From NCBI GenBank assembly GCA_964019165.1, contig OZ025277.1, positions 4,643,655 to 4,707,654 on the forward strand: 64,000 nt of DNA, written 5' to 3'. The DNA is from Mastigias papua (lineage: Eukaryota > Cnidaria > Scyphozoa > Rhizostomeae > Mastigiidae). Below, piece after piece: positions 49,640 to 64,000 of this stretch. A model generated the notes under the pieces. That model did not search any database, was not told where the DNA came from, and was given only the letters and a program-made list of their open reading frames with translations. The position numbers were made by a program, and so were the translations under genes. Position 1 is the first letter of the stretch, and each line of letters starts with the position of its first letter.

Positions 49640-50825
49640 CAGTATATAAAGAGATAAATTCAATGGAATCCCCACAGGGTTCTGTTTTAGGACCATTGCT
49701 ACTTAATATTTTTCTACATGATATATTTCTACATCTAAACAGAAGTGACATATGCAACTATGCTGATGATAATACATTATGGACCAAAAGGCAAAAAGTT
49801 AATGACATAATACTAAAGCATGAACCTGAGGCAAGCATACTAAACAGTTAATTTAAAGGTAAACAAAGAGAAATCTAAATATATGATTACTCTCCAGTCC
49901 TAAATAGAAGAGAGAGACAATAAACGGGGAGGGGAGTTGTAAAGAAGTCTAAAAGGTAACAAGCGGGGGGTTGGAAAATGTCCGCGGTGAATGTTTATGC
50001 GGTGGGCTGTTATAGATGGGGGTGGAGAGAAGGCCAGAATGTGCATTCGATAACAAACCTCTGCGTTTTGATAAATGCCTTATTGCTTTTCTTACATATT
50101 TTTCAACATAATGAAAATGGTGACCAACATCGTTCATTATTTCATCATCATCGGCGTGACTCGCAGCTGTGTTTTCCTCTGACAGCAATTTCTTTTTTCA
50201 TGCATACATTTTGTCAAGACAGCAAACAGCGACAACGAGTTACTTTCACCGGACAATTCCGAGTCTGGTTCGGAAAATATCCTCTTGGCTCAAAATTAAT
50301 AAGCGGGAAGGGAGGGGGGAGGTTGCAATAAGAATGTCCTGGTATGCATTTTTGAAAAAACACATAGGTAGTCGGGGGTGTCTATTCCGGACTAGATAGT
50401 ATAGAACCACAGAGATCAGACCCTCTAAAGAGAAACTGTTAATGAAGTCATTTATTACCAACCATTTTATTTACTGTCCTATTGTCGGTATGTTTTGCAG
50501 CCGAAAAATGGATAATCAAATCAACAATGTTCACAGAAAGACATTAAGGGTAGCACATACTGAATATGATTCGTCTTTTGAAGGTTCGCTTAGTAAAGAT
50601 AATTCTTCAACAAACAGTCTTTTACAGGTGAAGATAGATCTGTGTAGTGTAATGCAAACTCCAACATTCTCGCTAGGAAAATCTAAAGGAAGTTTCAGTA
50701 CTGAAATCATGAAAAAGCGAAGAGAGTTTCAAGTACTGGATGAAAGAAAACTCTCTTACAAAAACAAACGTGTAGCATGCTTTCAGAACCCCAGTCTAAT
50801 GGATCTGTATCATTTTTCGATTTTG
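49640..50825 (+). pseudogene. Non-LTR reverse transcriptase remnant in two pieces
   Basis: 49663-49851 contains SPQGSVLGPLLLNIFLHDIF and NYADDNTLW, the RT motifs around the catalytic YADD. After ~600 bp, 50442-50640 continues with YCPIVGMFCSRKMDNQINNV and AHTEYDSSFEGSLSKDNS, the post-RT region. The part between is not recognisable as RT, so it is diverged or replaced. Stops break the frame. Confidence 0.8.
50640..50770 (+). repeat. Dispersed repeat C at the end of the RT remnant
   Basis: Shares AGTTTCAGTACTG, AATCATGAAAAAG and CTCTTACAAAAAC with 35990-36140. Confidence 0.5.
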
Positions 50826-51884
50826 TAAATCGCTTCACCACTGAAGTTGGAAAAACGTTTATTCATCCAGATCATGGAAAAACACCAAAGACAGTGTCAA
50901 ATAAGAGAGACTCTTTACAAATATAACAACGATTTCGGATACCGGGAACTGAAACCCGTTAATGTGTAAGACATTCTAGGGCAGGCCGCAAGGCTCGTAG
51001 GCCACATAAGGCCCTTTGGCTAACTTAACTAGCAGGTGGATGGCTAATGGGGAACCACAAAACAAAAATACTTTGTATTTCTATCTCATGCATGCAATAC
51101 CAACAAACAAATTCTGCTACAATCTCACCATTTGCAAAATTTATAAATTACATTTTCCAATATTGAATTCCTTCTAATAAGCGAGAAGAAAGAAACGAAA
51201 AAACATACTTAAGAAGTGACACGTGGGAGGTAATTCTTGTGGGAGTTAAAGGCAAAATAATACAATAATAGCAATAAGCCAATCAACGTCAACCAAAAAC
51301 TTACAATACATGTTAATGTTGAATAAAAACTAATACACACAGAGAAGGTAAAAGGGTTTCAAAATTTACCAATGTACACAAGGATGTTATACAATATTAA
51401 ATCTGCTGCTAAAAAAGCCCTCAATCTTTAACATACTGTTTATATAAATTGCTGTTGTAATAAAAGTCATGGGTATTAATATTTCTTTTGAAAATTTTTA
51501 ATGTTTTGAAGTCATGATGAAAGATGACAGTGCATGCTATATTCTAGACACAAGAAAACGCGAATTTTCAATGCCATACCCAGTTGTGCTAGGTTTTGGT
51601 GCTGAAATATTTCAGCCACTACGACAGTGCATATCTTACCCAAGTATTATATATTATTTGATCTTTACGTTATTTAAATATGATAGTTACCATTAAGGTT
51701 CTGCATTGGCAAATTATTCATACAAAATCGATTACAAACAATTACTTCATCTATGTTTGCATGCGATTCTTAAAGCTCTCTCGTAGATTTTGTTTGTTTT
51801 GATAATAGCTGACCTATCATGAAGCATCCGAACAAGTGGAAAATAGCTAAACTGAGAAACAAGAAAGGCGTTCATAATAAATTC

Positions 51885-52395
51885 TCAACTCCTCAGTATC
51901 CACATAGTTTGAGATAAGTGCAAGAGCATGCAACTTTGCCCAGCCTTTTTTTTACAAAGAACGCTTATATGATTCTTGAAATCAAGGTTCTTATCATGCA
52001 TTAGATCCACAAGCTTTTCTTCAGTAGACTCTGTTATTGAAGTTGCACCACGTTGCACTGATACATTTGTGCTTTTCTCCCCCAGCACTCTGCTTCACAT
52101 TATTATCATGAAACGACTTAAAGAGATGCTCAGCATTATTCAAGCTTAGAAACAACATTTTCTAGCCCATGATCGCACACAGATATTCATGTAATCTGCA
52201 TAATTGCAAACCTCAGTATGCTCCACCAGAAAGAAAAGAAAATTTATGAATGTGCTAAACAAGAGGGGTCCCAGAACAGAGCCTTGTGCTACACCAAAAA
52301 TAGACTCCTGCCATGAGCTAAAAGATCCATTGACCTTGACACGCTGTTTTCTATTTGAAAGATAGTCATTTATATTCGAAAGATACAAAGTATTC
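51885..52395 (-). pseudogene. Non-LTR reverse transcriptase remnant
   Basis: 52388-52146 minus reads DYLSNRKQRVKVNGS, GVAQGSVLGPLLFSTFIN and CNYADYMN, where the catalytic YADD is changed to YADY. 52088-51885 minus continues in order with KLVDLMHDKNLDFKNHISVL and CKKKAG. It is frame-broken and inactive, and lies 350 bp downstream of the OB-fold gene stop. Confidence 0.85.
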
Positions 52396-52745
52396 CGACA
52401 ATGCTCCTTAATTTACAGCCTCTAAAAATGGCCATAACGGAACGAAAAATTCAGACAGGTTGGAAAAAGTATCAAATTACTCGCAGATTTATGCTAGAAG
52501 GGAGGGTCAGTATCCCATCACAGTGCCATTGTGTTCTAGACACGTCGATAAACCTAAAATCGTTAAAAAGATTTAAGGAAATCAAAACCAATGTTTCCAT
52601 ATAGACCAATGCTAATATTATTTCTTGGTCTGCCGTCTATCCAATACGATAGATAGCCCAAGGCCAATGTACAGTGAAAACTATATTGAATTAAACGTCC
52701 TAAACGACATAACAATAAATATAATAATGTCGAAAAGCTGCAGTG

Positions 52746-53090
52746 CTATTTCTTTTTGCTGGCGAAAACGCATCTTTTATTAATATGACCATTGCTAAGA
52801 AGTTCTAAATTCTCCAAGAAACTCTCTGACGCAAATTCAAACGAGTCTATTCGCTTTATGTCTCCCAATCGGGTAACAGACAATACATAGGTCTTACCCA
52901 TTGGTCCGAGAAGCAAAGTTCTTCTCTGATCGTCGTCTCTTTTGGAAAAGTCTTGAGCAGAGAGTTTGATCAACTCCTCACACACCTGTTCAGTTGCGTC
53001 AAACATTGTAGTACAGTCTAAATCTGGCAGTTCCACAGAGATACCAATGTTATATCTCCATTTCCAATAGTTTGGCATGTTCATTACATC
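52746..53090 (-). CDS. OB-fold gene exon 3 (terminal)
   Basis: Acceptor CTATTTAG, phase 0, stop at 52746-52748. It encodes DVMNMPNYWKWRYNIGISVE, a strand pattern matching the RPA1 DBD-C core after its zinc ribbon. It ends in KRCVFASKKK. Confidence 0.82.
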   Translation of the reverse strand, partial: DVMNMPNYWKWRYNIGISVELPDLDCTTMFDATEQVCEELIKLSAQDFSKRDDDQRRTLLLGPMGKTYVLSVTRLGDIKRIDSFEFASESFLENLELLSNGHINKRCVFASKKK

Positions 53091-56000
53091 CTAAATAGAA
53101 GGTTGTAGGTTTTATGTTTCAATTTATTTCATTTTATTATCAGCCAATGCTAAATACAGTCTAAAATGCTCATAATCTACAGACGGAGCTACTGTAAATA
53201 CCTACACGAAATTACACTAGTTACACGACATTACAACATTAAAGGATTGTTCTAAACATTGGTTGACTAAGGAGCTCTCCAAATAGGCTTACTACTCGAG
53301 AGAGCCCCATCTTCCCCCAAATTCCTGTCAAAGAAAAAGAGAGAAACACATGTACTATATGCCTATAAGTAGAAGGCATGACCCAGATTACCCTCAAACA
53401 TTAGACACAACAGTCGATGAAATAAGGCTTCAACTTAGATCGAAAAATTGAGTGGAACCCGCAATACTTATAAACAGTGGTAGATCATTATTTCCACTAG
53501 ATGCATGGAAATCAACGAACACTCAAGTAGCACACGACATTTTCAATGCTGTTTGAGAATAAAAGATCAAAGCCTAAAACAACATTATATCTCTAAATAA
53601 AGAATTTCCACATTTTATACTTGAGCTGTGAGTAAACTCCTGGTAATTTTACTTCTGTAAATAATACTAATATATAAATCAGCTAAAATTAGTTTTATTA
53701 AATTTTGCACCTTAAAGTCATGGGTAATAAGGTGGTGGATCAAGGAAATATTTCTGCGATTCATCATGGTAACCCGAAACAAAGGGTTACAAAATCTCAG
53801 CAACCACCAAGCAAAGAAATGTTCTAGCACCAAATCTCGTCAACCGCAGTCGGTACTATGAACGGAACAGTTCACTTGGTTAGATCGTCATAGGACAGAC
53901 TACAGTAAAATAAGAACCTACAATCTTGCACTGAGCCTGTTCATGTTTTCATAAAATGAGGTAGTGCATGCTCTTTATTCAGGGTGCATGCACTTTAACT
54001 TAAACTTCATCCCTGAAGGTCCTACCTATCGTAGCTATGTGCGTACTGCATTTGGAACATCCATGAAAGAGGTTGATATACAAACAGGCTAAATTCATTT
54101 TTTCAGCGGATAAAGAGCAAAACTATATATAAGAAGCGAGACAAAGTGTCAGACTGAAAAGCCTCTAAATGATTGAAATCAAACGCATAATTTCAGGTCG
54201 TAGTTTCATAACTAATGAAGGTTCTGACGTGTGAGTTCTATAGCACCACCGTAGACAGTGCATGAACACCGTAGCTGGAAACACCATCTATGTCACCTTT
54301 GAAAAAAGCTATCTAGAACATGTGGAATCCTTCTTAAACTCAGGAAGTATCTTCCCACTGATATGATGAAGTGTATATATAATTCTTTGTGCGTGTATAT
54401 ATAATTCTTTGTGCGTTCAATTTTCTAAACTTTTCCTAAAATTGAGGCTGAGATTTTCTTAATTTTTTTATTGGAGTAAGCTTGCTAAAAGGGTTACAAA
54501 TATTTGCTACAAAAAGTTTGATCTTTTATAGCCAAGATCATCAAAGAAATGTTTCGAACTTTGTAAGAAGTTTGCAAATAGTGAGCTAATATCGATTTCT
54601 GGTACATAAAGAAGGTGAGTTTTGGAATTTGAGCCTCCTGATTTTCTTATAAAGTTTTTTCTTATAAAATGATGTGTATATGGTTTGGGTACAGTTCGAT
54701 GCCTGGAACACTGGGGAAGTTAAAGGTGGCAAGGAAAGGAGCTGGCCACCCTAACTCACTATGCCAACAGCTCAGGATAAGTGTCCCCTCTAGCGGGCAC
54801 TTCCCCAACATATAGAATCATACGTTGGACTCACCTTTACCTGTTACCTTATTCCTAAAATAATAAGCATTCATATAGCTTATTTTTCTATTATGCATAA
54901 GAAAAATAACTTACTGTATGCTCCCCAAAGTGAAATTCCACAAGACTTTTGGGTGTGCAATGTGGACAAAAAAATTGCCCCTCTTTGTTCTTTTTTATTG
55001 TCTTCAAACACTGCACATGAACCTTCTTAGTAAATTTTCCATTCAGTGGTTGAAATCCAGCTATTCTACCAATTATGAAATAGTTACCATTCCTCATTAT
55101 CTGCTGTCCACTGGCAACATTGTACAAACATGGTGAAGCAACATAACCTTTTAAAGTGCTTAGGATTGACAATCTGCCTGATTCCCAAGTTTTCAGAGTA
55201 CAACATGAATGATCTATGAAAAAACAAGAATATATTTCAAAGCAATGCAATAATCTGAGAAAGCATTAAGAAGAAATGAGCATTAGACAGTCAATATAAT
55301 TCTACACATAATAAAATATATTTATTTCCCTGCTGCTTCAGCAATGTATATCTAAGCCTGGCTCACATTTGTCCATAAAAATCAGTGAAGTTGGCAAATA
55401 TCCTGCTTTATATATGTTTAACAACAAGTGTGAACATGTTTCTATGAAATGAGTTCTATTGGAAAAACTCATGTCCCTGCTGTCCTAGATTCTTACACAA
55501 ATTGTGACAAGTGTAAACCAAGCTTAGGTGATTTTCAGAATATCATTCTATGTATTATTCAAAATGGACATAATTCTCTCGAGTAATACCAGCCTATAGA
55601 TAGTAGCTTAATATTTCTATATAAAAAAACTGAGAAAATCTTCTTGAAGAAGAAGTTTGTTTACTCCTTCTATAGGCAGGTACAAACTGTGCTCCACTTT
55701 GCTATCAATTGATAGAAAATCTCTATTTCCCATCATAAATAAATTCTTAGCAGAACATGTCAACTGACTAGAAAATAAATTTCATTATGTCTTGCTTGTG
55801 AAACCAGATATTTAATGCAGCATCTATCAAGGCTACAAAACAAATAGTCTTCAATAATACTCCAAATAATATGTGAAATCTTATATTGTTATAAAAAATT
55901 GCTTGGAGAAAATAATACTAAAATTTTAAGGCAACTAGTTGTGGCCAAGTGGCTTCAACCAGTTTCTGTCACCTTAACTGAAGTCAAGCCTGGGTGTGTT

Positions 56001-57478
56001 AGGTCAGCAACTAGATGGTTGACTTTCCACACAAGCAACCAAAACAACTTACCCAACCATCCTTTGGAAGGGATGTTAAACTAGGGGTCCAATGCCTGGA
56101 TGCAGCATGCACAGTAGACTAAAATTAGCTGAAGAAGCTATATATAATAGACTGCTCAAAATAAAATATACAACAACAACTACAATTTTTGATTCTGGAC
56201 AATACCATCAGCTGAAATATTCTCAAGGAGCATTATATGACCAACATATATTTGTTCATGTAGAGTCATGCAGTTGTCATAAACTTCAACCTGGATTGCA
56301 CCATAATTATCATAGACTTCCATTGAAAATTTGATCCCCTTTATTGCATTGAAGCAAAATGACTCTCCATGTGAAACACTCCTCACAACTACAAATAAAC
56401 TAATATTGATGCAGTCTTTAGTCACAGCATTTGACATAACCTGACAAGGGTACAATTTAAAATCTAATTTTCCATCAGATGTCTTTTTCACGCACTTCAT
56501 ATGGTATGGCTGTGCTTGAGATAGTACTTTTTCTGGTACAAGCTTAGTTCGAATAGAAAAGAAAATAGTGGCTGGCCCATATTCAAGATGCATACCCCCC
56601 TTGTCATTTACAAGAAAGGGGTCTTTAATACCAAATGAATCACCGACAGACATTAATCGTGCAAAAGCAACAGCCTCATCCCAGAGTATAAAGTTAATTT
56701 TAACGTGGTTTGAATCGATCAGGCCCAACACAATGTACTCTGCACTGTCAAAGAATGGGCTGCATATAGTTTCCAGTTCACTAATCTCTGTTATAGTTAC
56801 AAAAACATTTCTTGTAACATGAGGAGATGATTCTTTGTCCAGAAGTCCCTCTAGTGTTCCGAACATGCTGGCAATAAAATCCTTGTCAGTGTCCGAGTCA
56901 AGTACTGGCATAAAATATTCAGTAGGAAGCAAACGATACTTTCCACATTCCTCAACTTTACGAATACGGAGGTTCGTCATTAGCAAAGGGTATTGGAAAA
57001 TATAGTGTTCCATGCACGCCGCCTTCTGATGTAGATACATATCCATAGCGGGAGTACTTTTATCATGTTCATCGCTACCATATATTCTGTCAACTAAGCT
57101 GACAATTCTCGTTGTGCCTTCGTAGTTGTATCTACTTGCAAGCTGAATACAACATTCTACATGACAAAGTAAATCGACTTCCTTTGTTTCACATAGCTCT
57201 GATATGGAGGTCTGTCTCCCTTTTTCATGTTTATTTGACTGATTGCTGGCAAGACAATCTCTGATTTTGTACGGCAAAGATACAGCCGTCAAAAGCTCCG
57301 TCAATATGACTGATTCGGTCACACCAGTTGGGTAGTTCAGTAACAGTGTCACTATTTCGCTTGCCACATACGACCAAGTACACAGTTTATTCTTACTTTC
57401 CGATTTCTTCTCATTATGTAAGAGCTTCGAAAGACTCTCCTGACACTTTTTCACTACTTGACAAAACACAAGCGCCAT
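52746..57478 (-). CDS. OB-fold, zinc-ribbon protein resembling RPA1 DBD-C / SHLD2 (3 exons, 638 aa)
   Basis: Exons 56206-57478, 54915-55213 and 52746-53090 join with GT-AG borders and exact phase (424 codons +1 nt, 299 nt, 345 nt with stop). Residues ~1-170 look helical. About 215-310 resemble an OB fold (VFVTITEISE, GLIDSNHVKINFILWDEAVA, a GDSF turn). About 320-420 may be a second. Exons 2-3 form a third with an embedded zinc-ribbon-like insert (VHVQC ... GQFFCPHC), then WRYNIGISVELPD and ATEQVCEELIKLSA. This order is that of RPA1 DBD-C, whose fold is also used in SHLD2, MEIOB and RPA paralogues. A role in binding single-stranded DNA in repair or meiosis is inferred. One cysteine pair of the ribbon is incomplete. 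The exact family is not certain. Confidence 0.7.
54371..54416. repeat. 23-bp tandem duplication
   Basis: GTGTATATATAATTCTTTGT plus GC, twice in tandem, in intron 2 of the OB-fold gene. Confidence 0.9.
54421..54671. repeat. Dispersed AT-rich repeat (partner at 8073-8203)
   Basis: It shares the AAATTGAGGCTGAGATTTTC block and the GAGCCTC...TTTTCTTATAAA end with 8073-8203. Here the middle is longer. Confidence 0.55.
54686..54838 (+). mobile_element. tRNA-derived SINE family 1, 5'-truncated copy
   Basis: Matches the body and 3' half of the SINE at 11577-11844: CACTGGGGAAGTTAAAGG, GCTCAGGATAAGTGTCCC, GCGGGCACTTCCCCAACATA, GGACTCACCTT. The tRNA-like head is missing. Confidence 0.85.
54915..55213 (-). 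CDS. OB-fold gene exon 2 (zinc-ribbon-like part)
   Basis: Acceptor TTCATAG, donor GTAAGT. 299 nt starting DHSCCTLKTWESGRLSIL and containing NYFIIGRIAGFQPL and the cysteine motif QFFCPHC. It completes the phase-1 codon from exon 1 and ends in phase 0. Confidence 0.82.
56206..57478 (-). CDS. OB-fold gene exon 1
   Basis: The longest exon in the window, 424 codons +1 nt from the ATG at 57478. The donor is GAT G|GTATTG. The read-through frame beyond it stops after ten codons. The start lies only ~150 bp from the repeat element at 57635-58329. Confidence 0.85.
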
Positions 57479-57634
57479 AAATGGTGCAGTCCTTCAGCAA
57501 TGTGGAAGCCTCGATTTCATTCTGTTAGAAAAAGCCCGCCAAGTTTGCCCGCCAAAAACTCAAGCTCAACTTGACACTAGAACCCAGGCTGCACCGTTCG
57601 CACAAGGCAAAGAAAATGCCTCCCACTAGAGATA

Positions 57635-58329
57635 CCGTAAATGCTCTATTAACCCCTCGGGGCTTATTGATTTCAAGCACTCTAGAGGGAGGGCTTATTG
57701 GAGAGAGGGGCTTATAAGAGAGGGGGGCTAAATAAATTGTTTGAAAATTTTTAATAGTATACTGCATAGTTGTTGCTTGAAAATAGAGAAGAATATTCAA
57801 AATGATTAGTTTATACATCATAAGTACCCAGCAGAACAAACAACATTGAACGATTATGTGGTAACGCCCTTGAAATAGACCGTTTATATCTGCAGAAAGT
57901 TAATGAATAGCGTGATCACGCTTGGTGTACTTACTCCTCTAAAGCTTAGTTACGCTTGGTACTATTCAATAATTTATAGGGGGCTTAATAGAGAAAGGGG
58001 CTTAATTGAGAGGGGGGCTTATTGTCTTGAAGCACTTTAAAGGGGTTTATTGGAGAGGGGCTTAATTGAGAGGGATAATAATTTTTTGAGCTATGAAAGA
58101 TTGTCTATGGTGAAAAAATATGTATATTTTAGGGACTCTCTGTGTAGAGTATAAATGAATATCGCCAATAGCAAAAAATTAATGCTTTTTGTGAAGATAA
58201 AGTATTTTCAGCATTATTTGCATTTTTAGGGGGCTTAATAAATCTTTGCCTTTACAAGGGGGCAAACTGGAGAAGAGGCTAACTGGAGAGGAGGCTAACT
58301 GGAGAGGAGGTTAAAAAGGGAAATTACGG
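57635..58329. mobile_element. ~0.7-kb inverted-ended element with internal GGGCTTA-type motifs
   Basis: CCGTAAATGCTCTATTAACC at the left faces AAAAAGGGAAATTACGG at the right as imperfect inverted ends. Inside are about ten copies of short motifs such as GGGGCTTAATTGAGAGGG and GAGGCTAACTGGAGAG. It is non-coding and stands just upstream of the OB-fold gene start. Confidence 0.6.
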
Positions 58330-59414
58330 CATACCGCATAACTTTTCTCTCTCTAAGATAACTCAGGAAAAATTCCCATTACAAAATTAAAAGTTTGTCA
58401 CACAATTACCCTCCTATACCAATTTAGCTTGCATCACTGTGTTCAGAAACTTAGCCAAATGATTTTTGGAGATCTAACAAGATCACAATCCGCTCACAAA
58501 TGTTTAGGGCTTAATAACTCACTGATTACAAGGATTAGTTGCAAATCTCGAGAAGTTCCCCTTCTAAGCCCATCCTGAGCATCTAATAGTGATCTACTTT
58601 TTTGAAGATTTTCCATATCTCTAGACCAGATCGAAATCAAGAATTTTGCAGACTGATAATTGTAAAAATTTGTTCTGTCCTATGTTCTAAGTATTGGGTC
58701 ACATTTGCTTGGCTCCAGTCTATAGGGATGGTCTCCTTTTCAAAGAAATGTTGATAGGTCTTTGTCGGAATAGTAGCTATCAATGCTTTTTCAATCTGTA
58801 TACAAGTAAGGACAATGGTGACAAAACACCTAACCTAAATGTTGTCTCACATGTCAGTTTTTCCATTCAATACAGCAGCTTGCTCTAAGGTAAATTTGCT
58901 ATAAATCAAACTAGGCCTCGATGCTTGAAACTGAAAGTCAACTCAAGAATAAAAAAACAAGAATGTAATTTTTTATAAATCTCTTTTTTCTAAAATCATT
59001 TACATACTTATTTGTCAGTTTCCATAATGCAATAAAAAATAACACCAAGAACTGCCTGAATTTACTCAGACTGGCTAGGTTAGGGCTGCATGCTAGCTCT
59101 GAGTGCTACAAGATGCAACATAAAGATACAAAACCAGTTTGTTATGTTGACAAATTTTTGTACATAATCAATCTAACCAATCCTTCTTGGCAAATAAGGC
59201 ATAGATCAAAAATGCTCCTTTGAAAATAAAAGTAATATGTAGCAATGCATTAGAATTACTTACACTTTAGTGATGACTTGGGTAAGCCAGCAATATTTCA
59301 ATCAGGGAAGTACTTCATATATGAAGATACAGATGGGGAAATGTCTACAGCCTAATTTGAAATTGAAATTAAGTGAACTACATCATAAGTATCATAACAG
59401 CTGATGTTCTAGTG
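58330..59414. other. Gap between repeat element and cathepsin L stop
   Basis: No gene or repeat of note was recognised. It should include the cathepsin L 3' UTR on the minus strand, but I did not see a clear AATAAA close to the stop. Confidence 0.5.

Positions 59415-64000
<4,586 letters not shown>

Larger units (their letters stand above)
47800..52745. other. Interval between alpha-catulin and the OB-fold gene
   Basis: This should hold the alpha-catulin promoter, just right of 47799. I see no TATA box; the first ~250 bp are locally richer in CpG (for example GGCGCGC near 48021). The rest holds two decayed reverse transcriptase fragments and unassigned sequence, with no intact gene. Confidence 0.5.

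Overview
This window is nuclear DNA of an animal, not a microbe. It is AT-rich and holds multi-exon genes with GT-AG introns of about 0.2 to 4 kb, long microsatellites, tRNA-derived SINEs, MITE-like hairpin elements and decayed non-LTR retrotransposons. The intron-rich, vertebrate-like gene structures, an intronless class A GPCR and the repeat content suggest an anthozoan cnidarian (coral or sea anemone). That is inference; no single marker proves the taxon. Five protein-coding loci can be supported, four of them on the minus strand. (1) 1406-7060, minus: the first three coding exons of CDC27/APC3, a TPR scaffold subunit of the anaphase-promoting complex; the rest lies beyond the left edge. 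(2) 21074-22054, plus: a complete single-exon rhodopsin-class GPCR, with a 169-bp fragment of a close paralogue at 25122-25290. (3) 34118-47799, minus: ten exons of alpha-catulin (CTNNAL1), a vinculin/alpha-catenin relative; its last ~170 residues were not located. (4) 52746-57478, minus: a three-exon, 638-residue OB-fold protein with a degenerate zinc ribbon, resembling RPA1 DBD-C and the OB region of shieldin subunit SHLD2. (5) 59415-63560, minus: a complete four-exon cathepsin L-type protease of 325 residues. Exon phases agree across every junction used. Region by region: 1-7.1 kb is the CDC27 5' end with tandem duplications in its introns. 7.1-21 kb is gene-poor and repeat-rich: a (TA)84 tract, an RTE-like fragment with a (GAY)n tail, two SINEs with clear target-site duplications, a ~0.9-kb TTAA-flanked palindrome and a nested MITE. 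21-34 kb has the GPCR, its fragment, a non-LTR 3' end and a matched pair of 191-bp MITEs. 34-48 kb is alpha-catulin, with a (AC)63 tract and TE pieces in its introns. 48-52.7 kb has two decayed reverse transcriptase fragments. 52.7-64 kb holds the OB-fold gene and cathepsin L, separated by a repeat element full of short GGGCTTA-type motifs. The genes look like ordinary unlinked neighbours (cell cycle, signalling, adhesion, DNA binding, proteolysis), with no operon or shared pathway. I found no convincing new multi-gene system. The most interesting items are the near-perfect 740-bp palindrome, the OB-fold gene, the GPCR lacking the canonical TM2 aspartate together with its paralogue fragment, and several small repeat families that can be delimited from within this one window.
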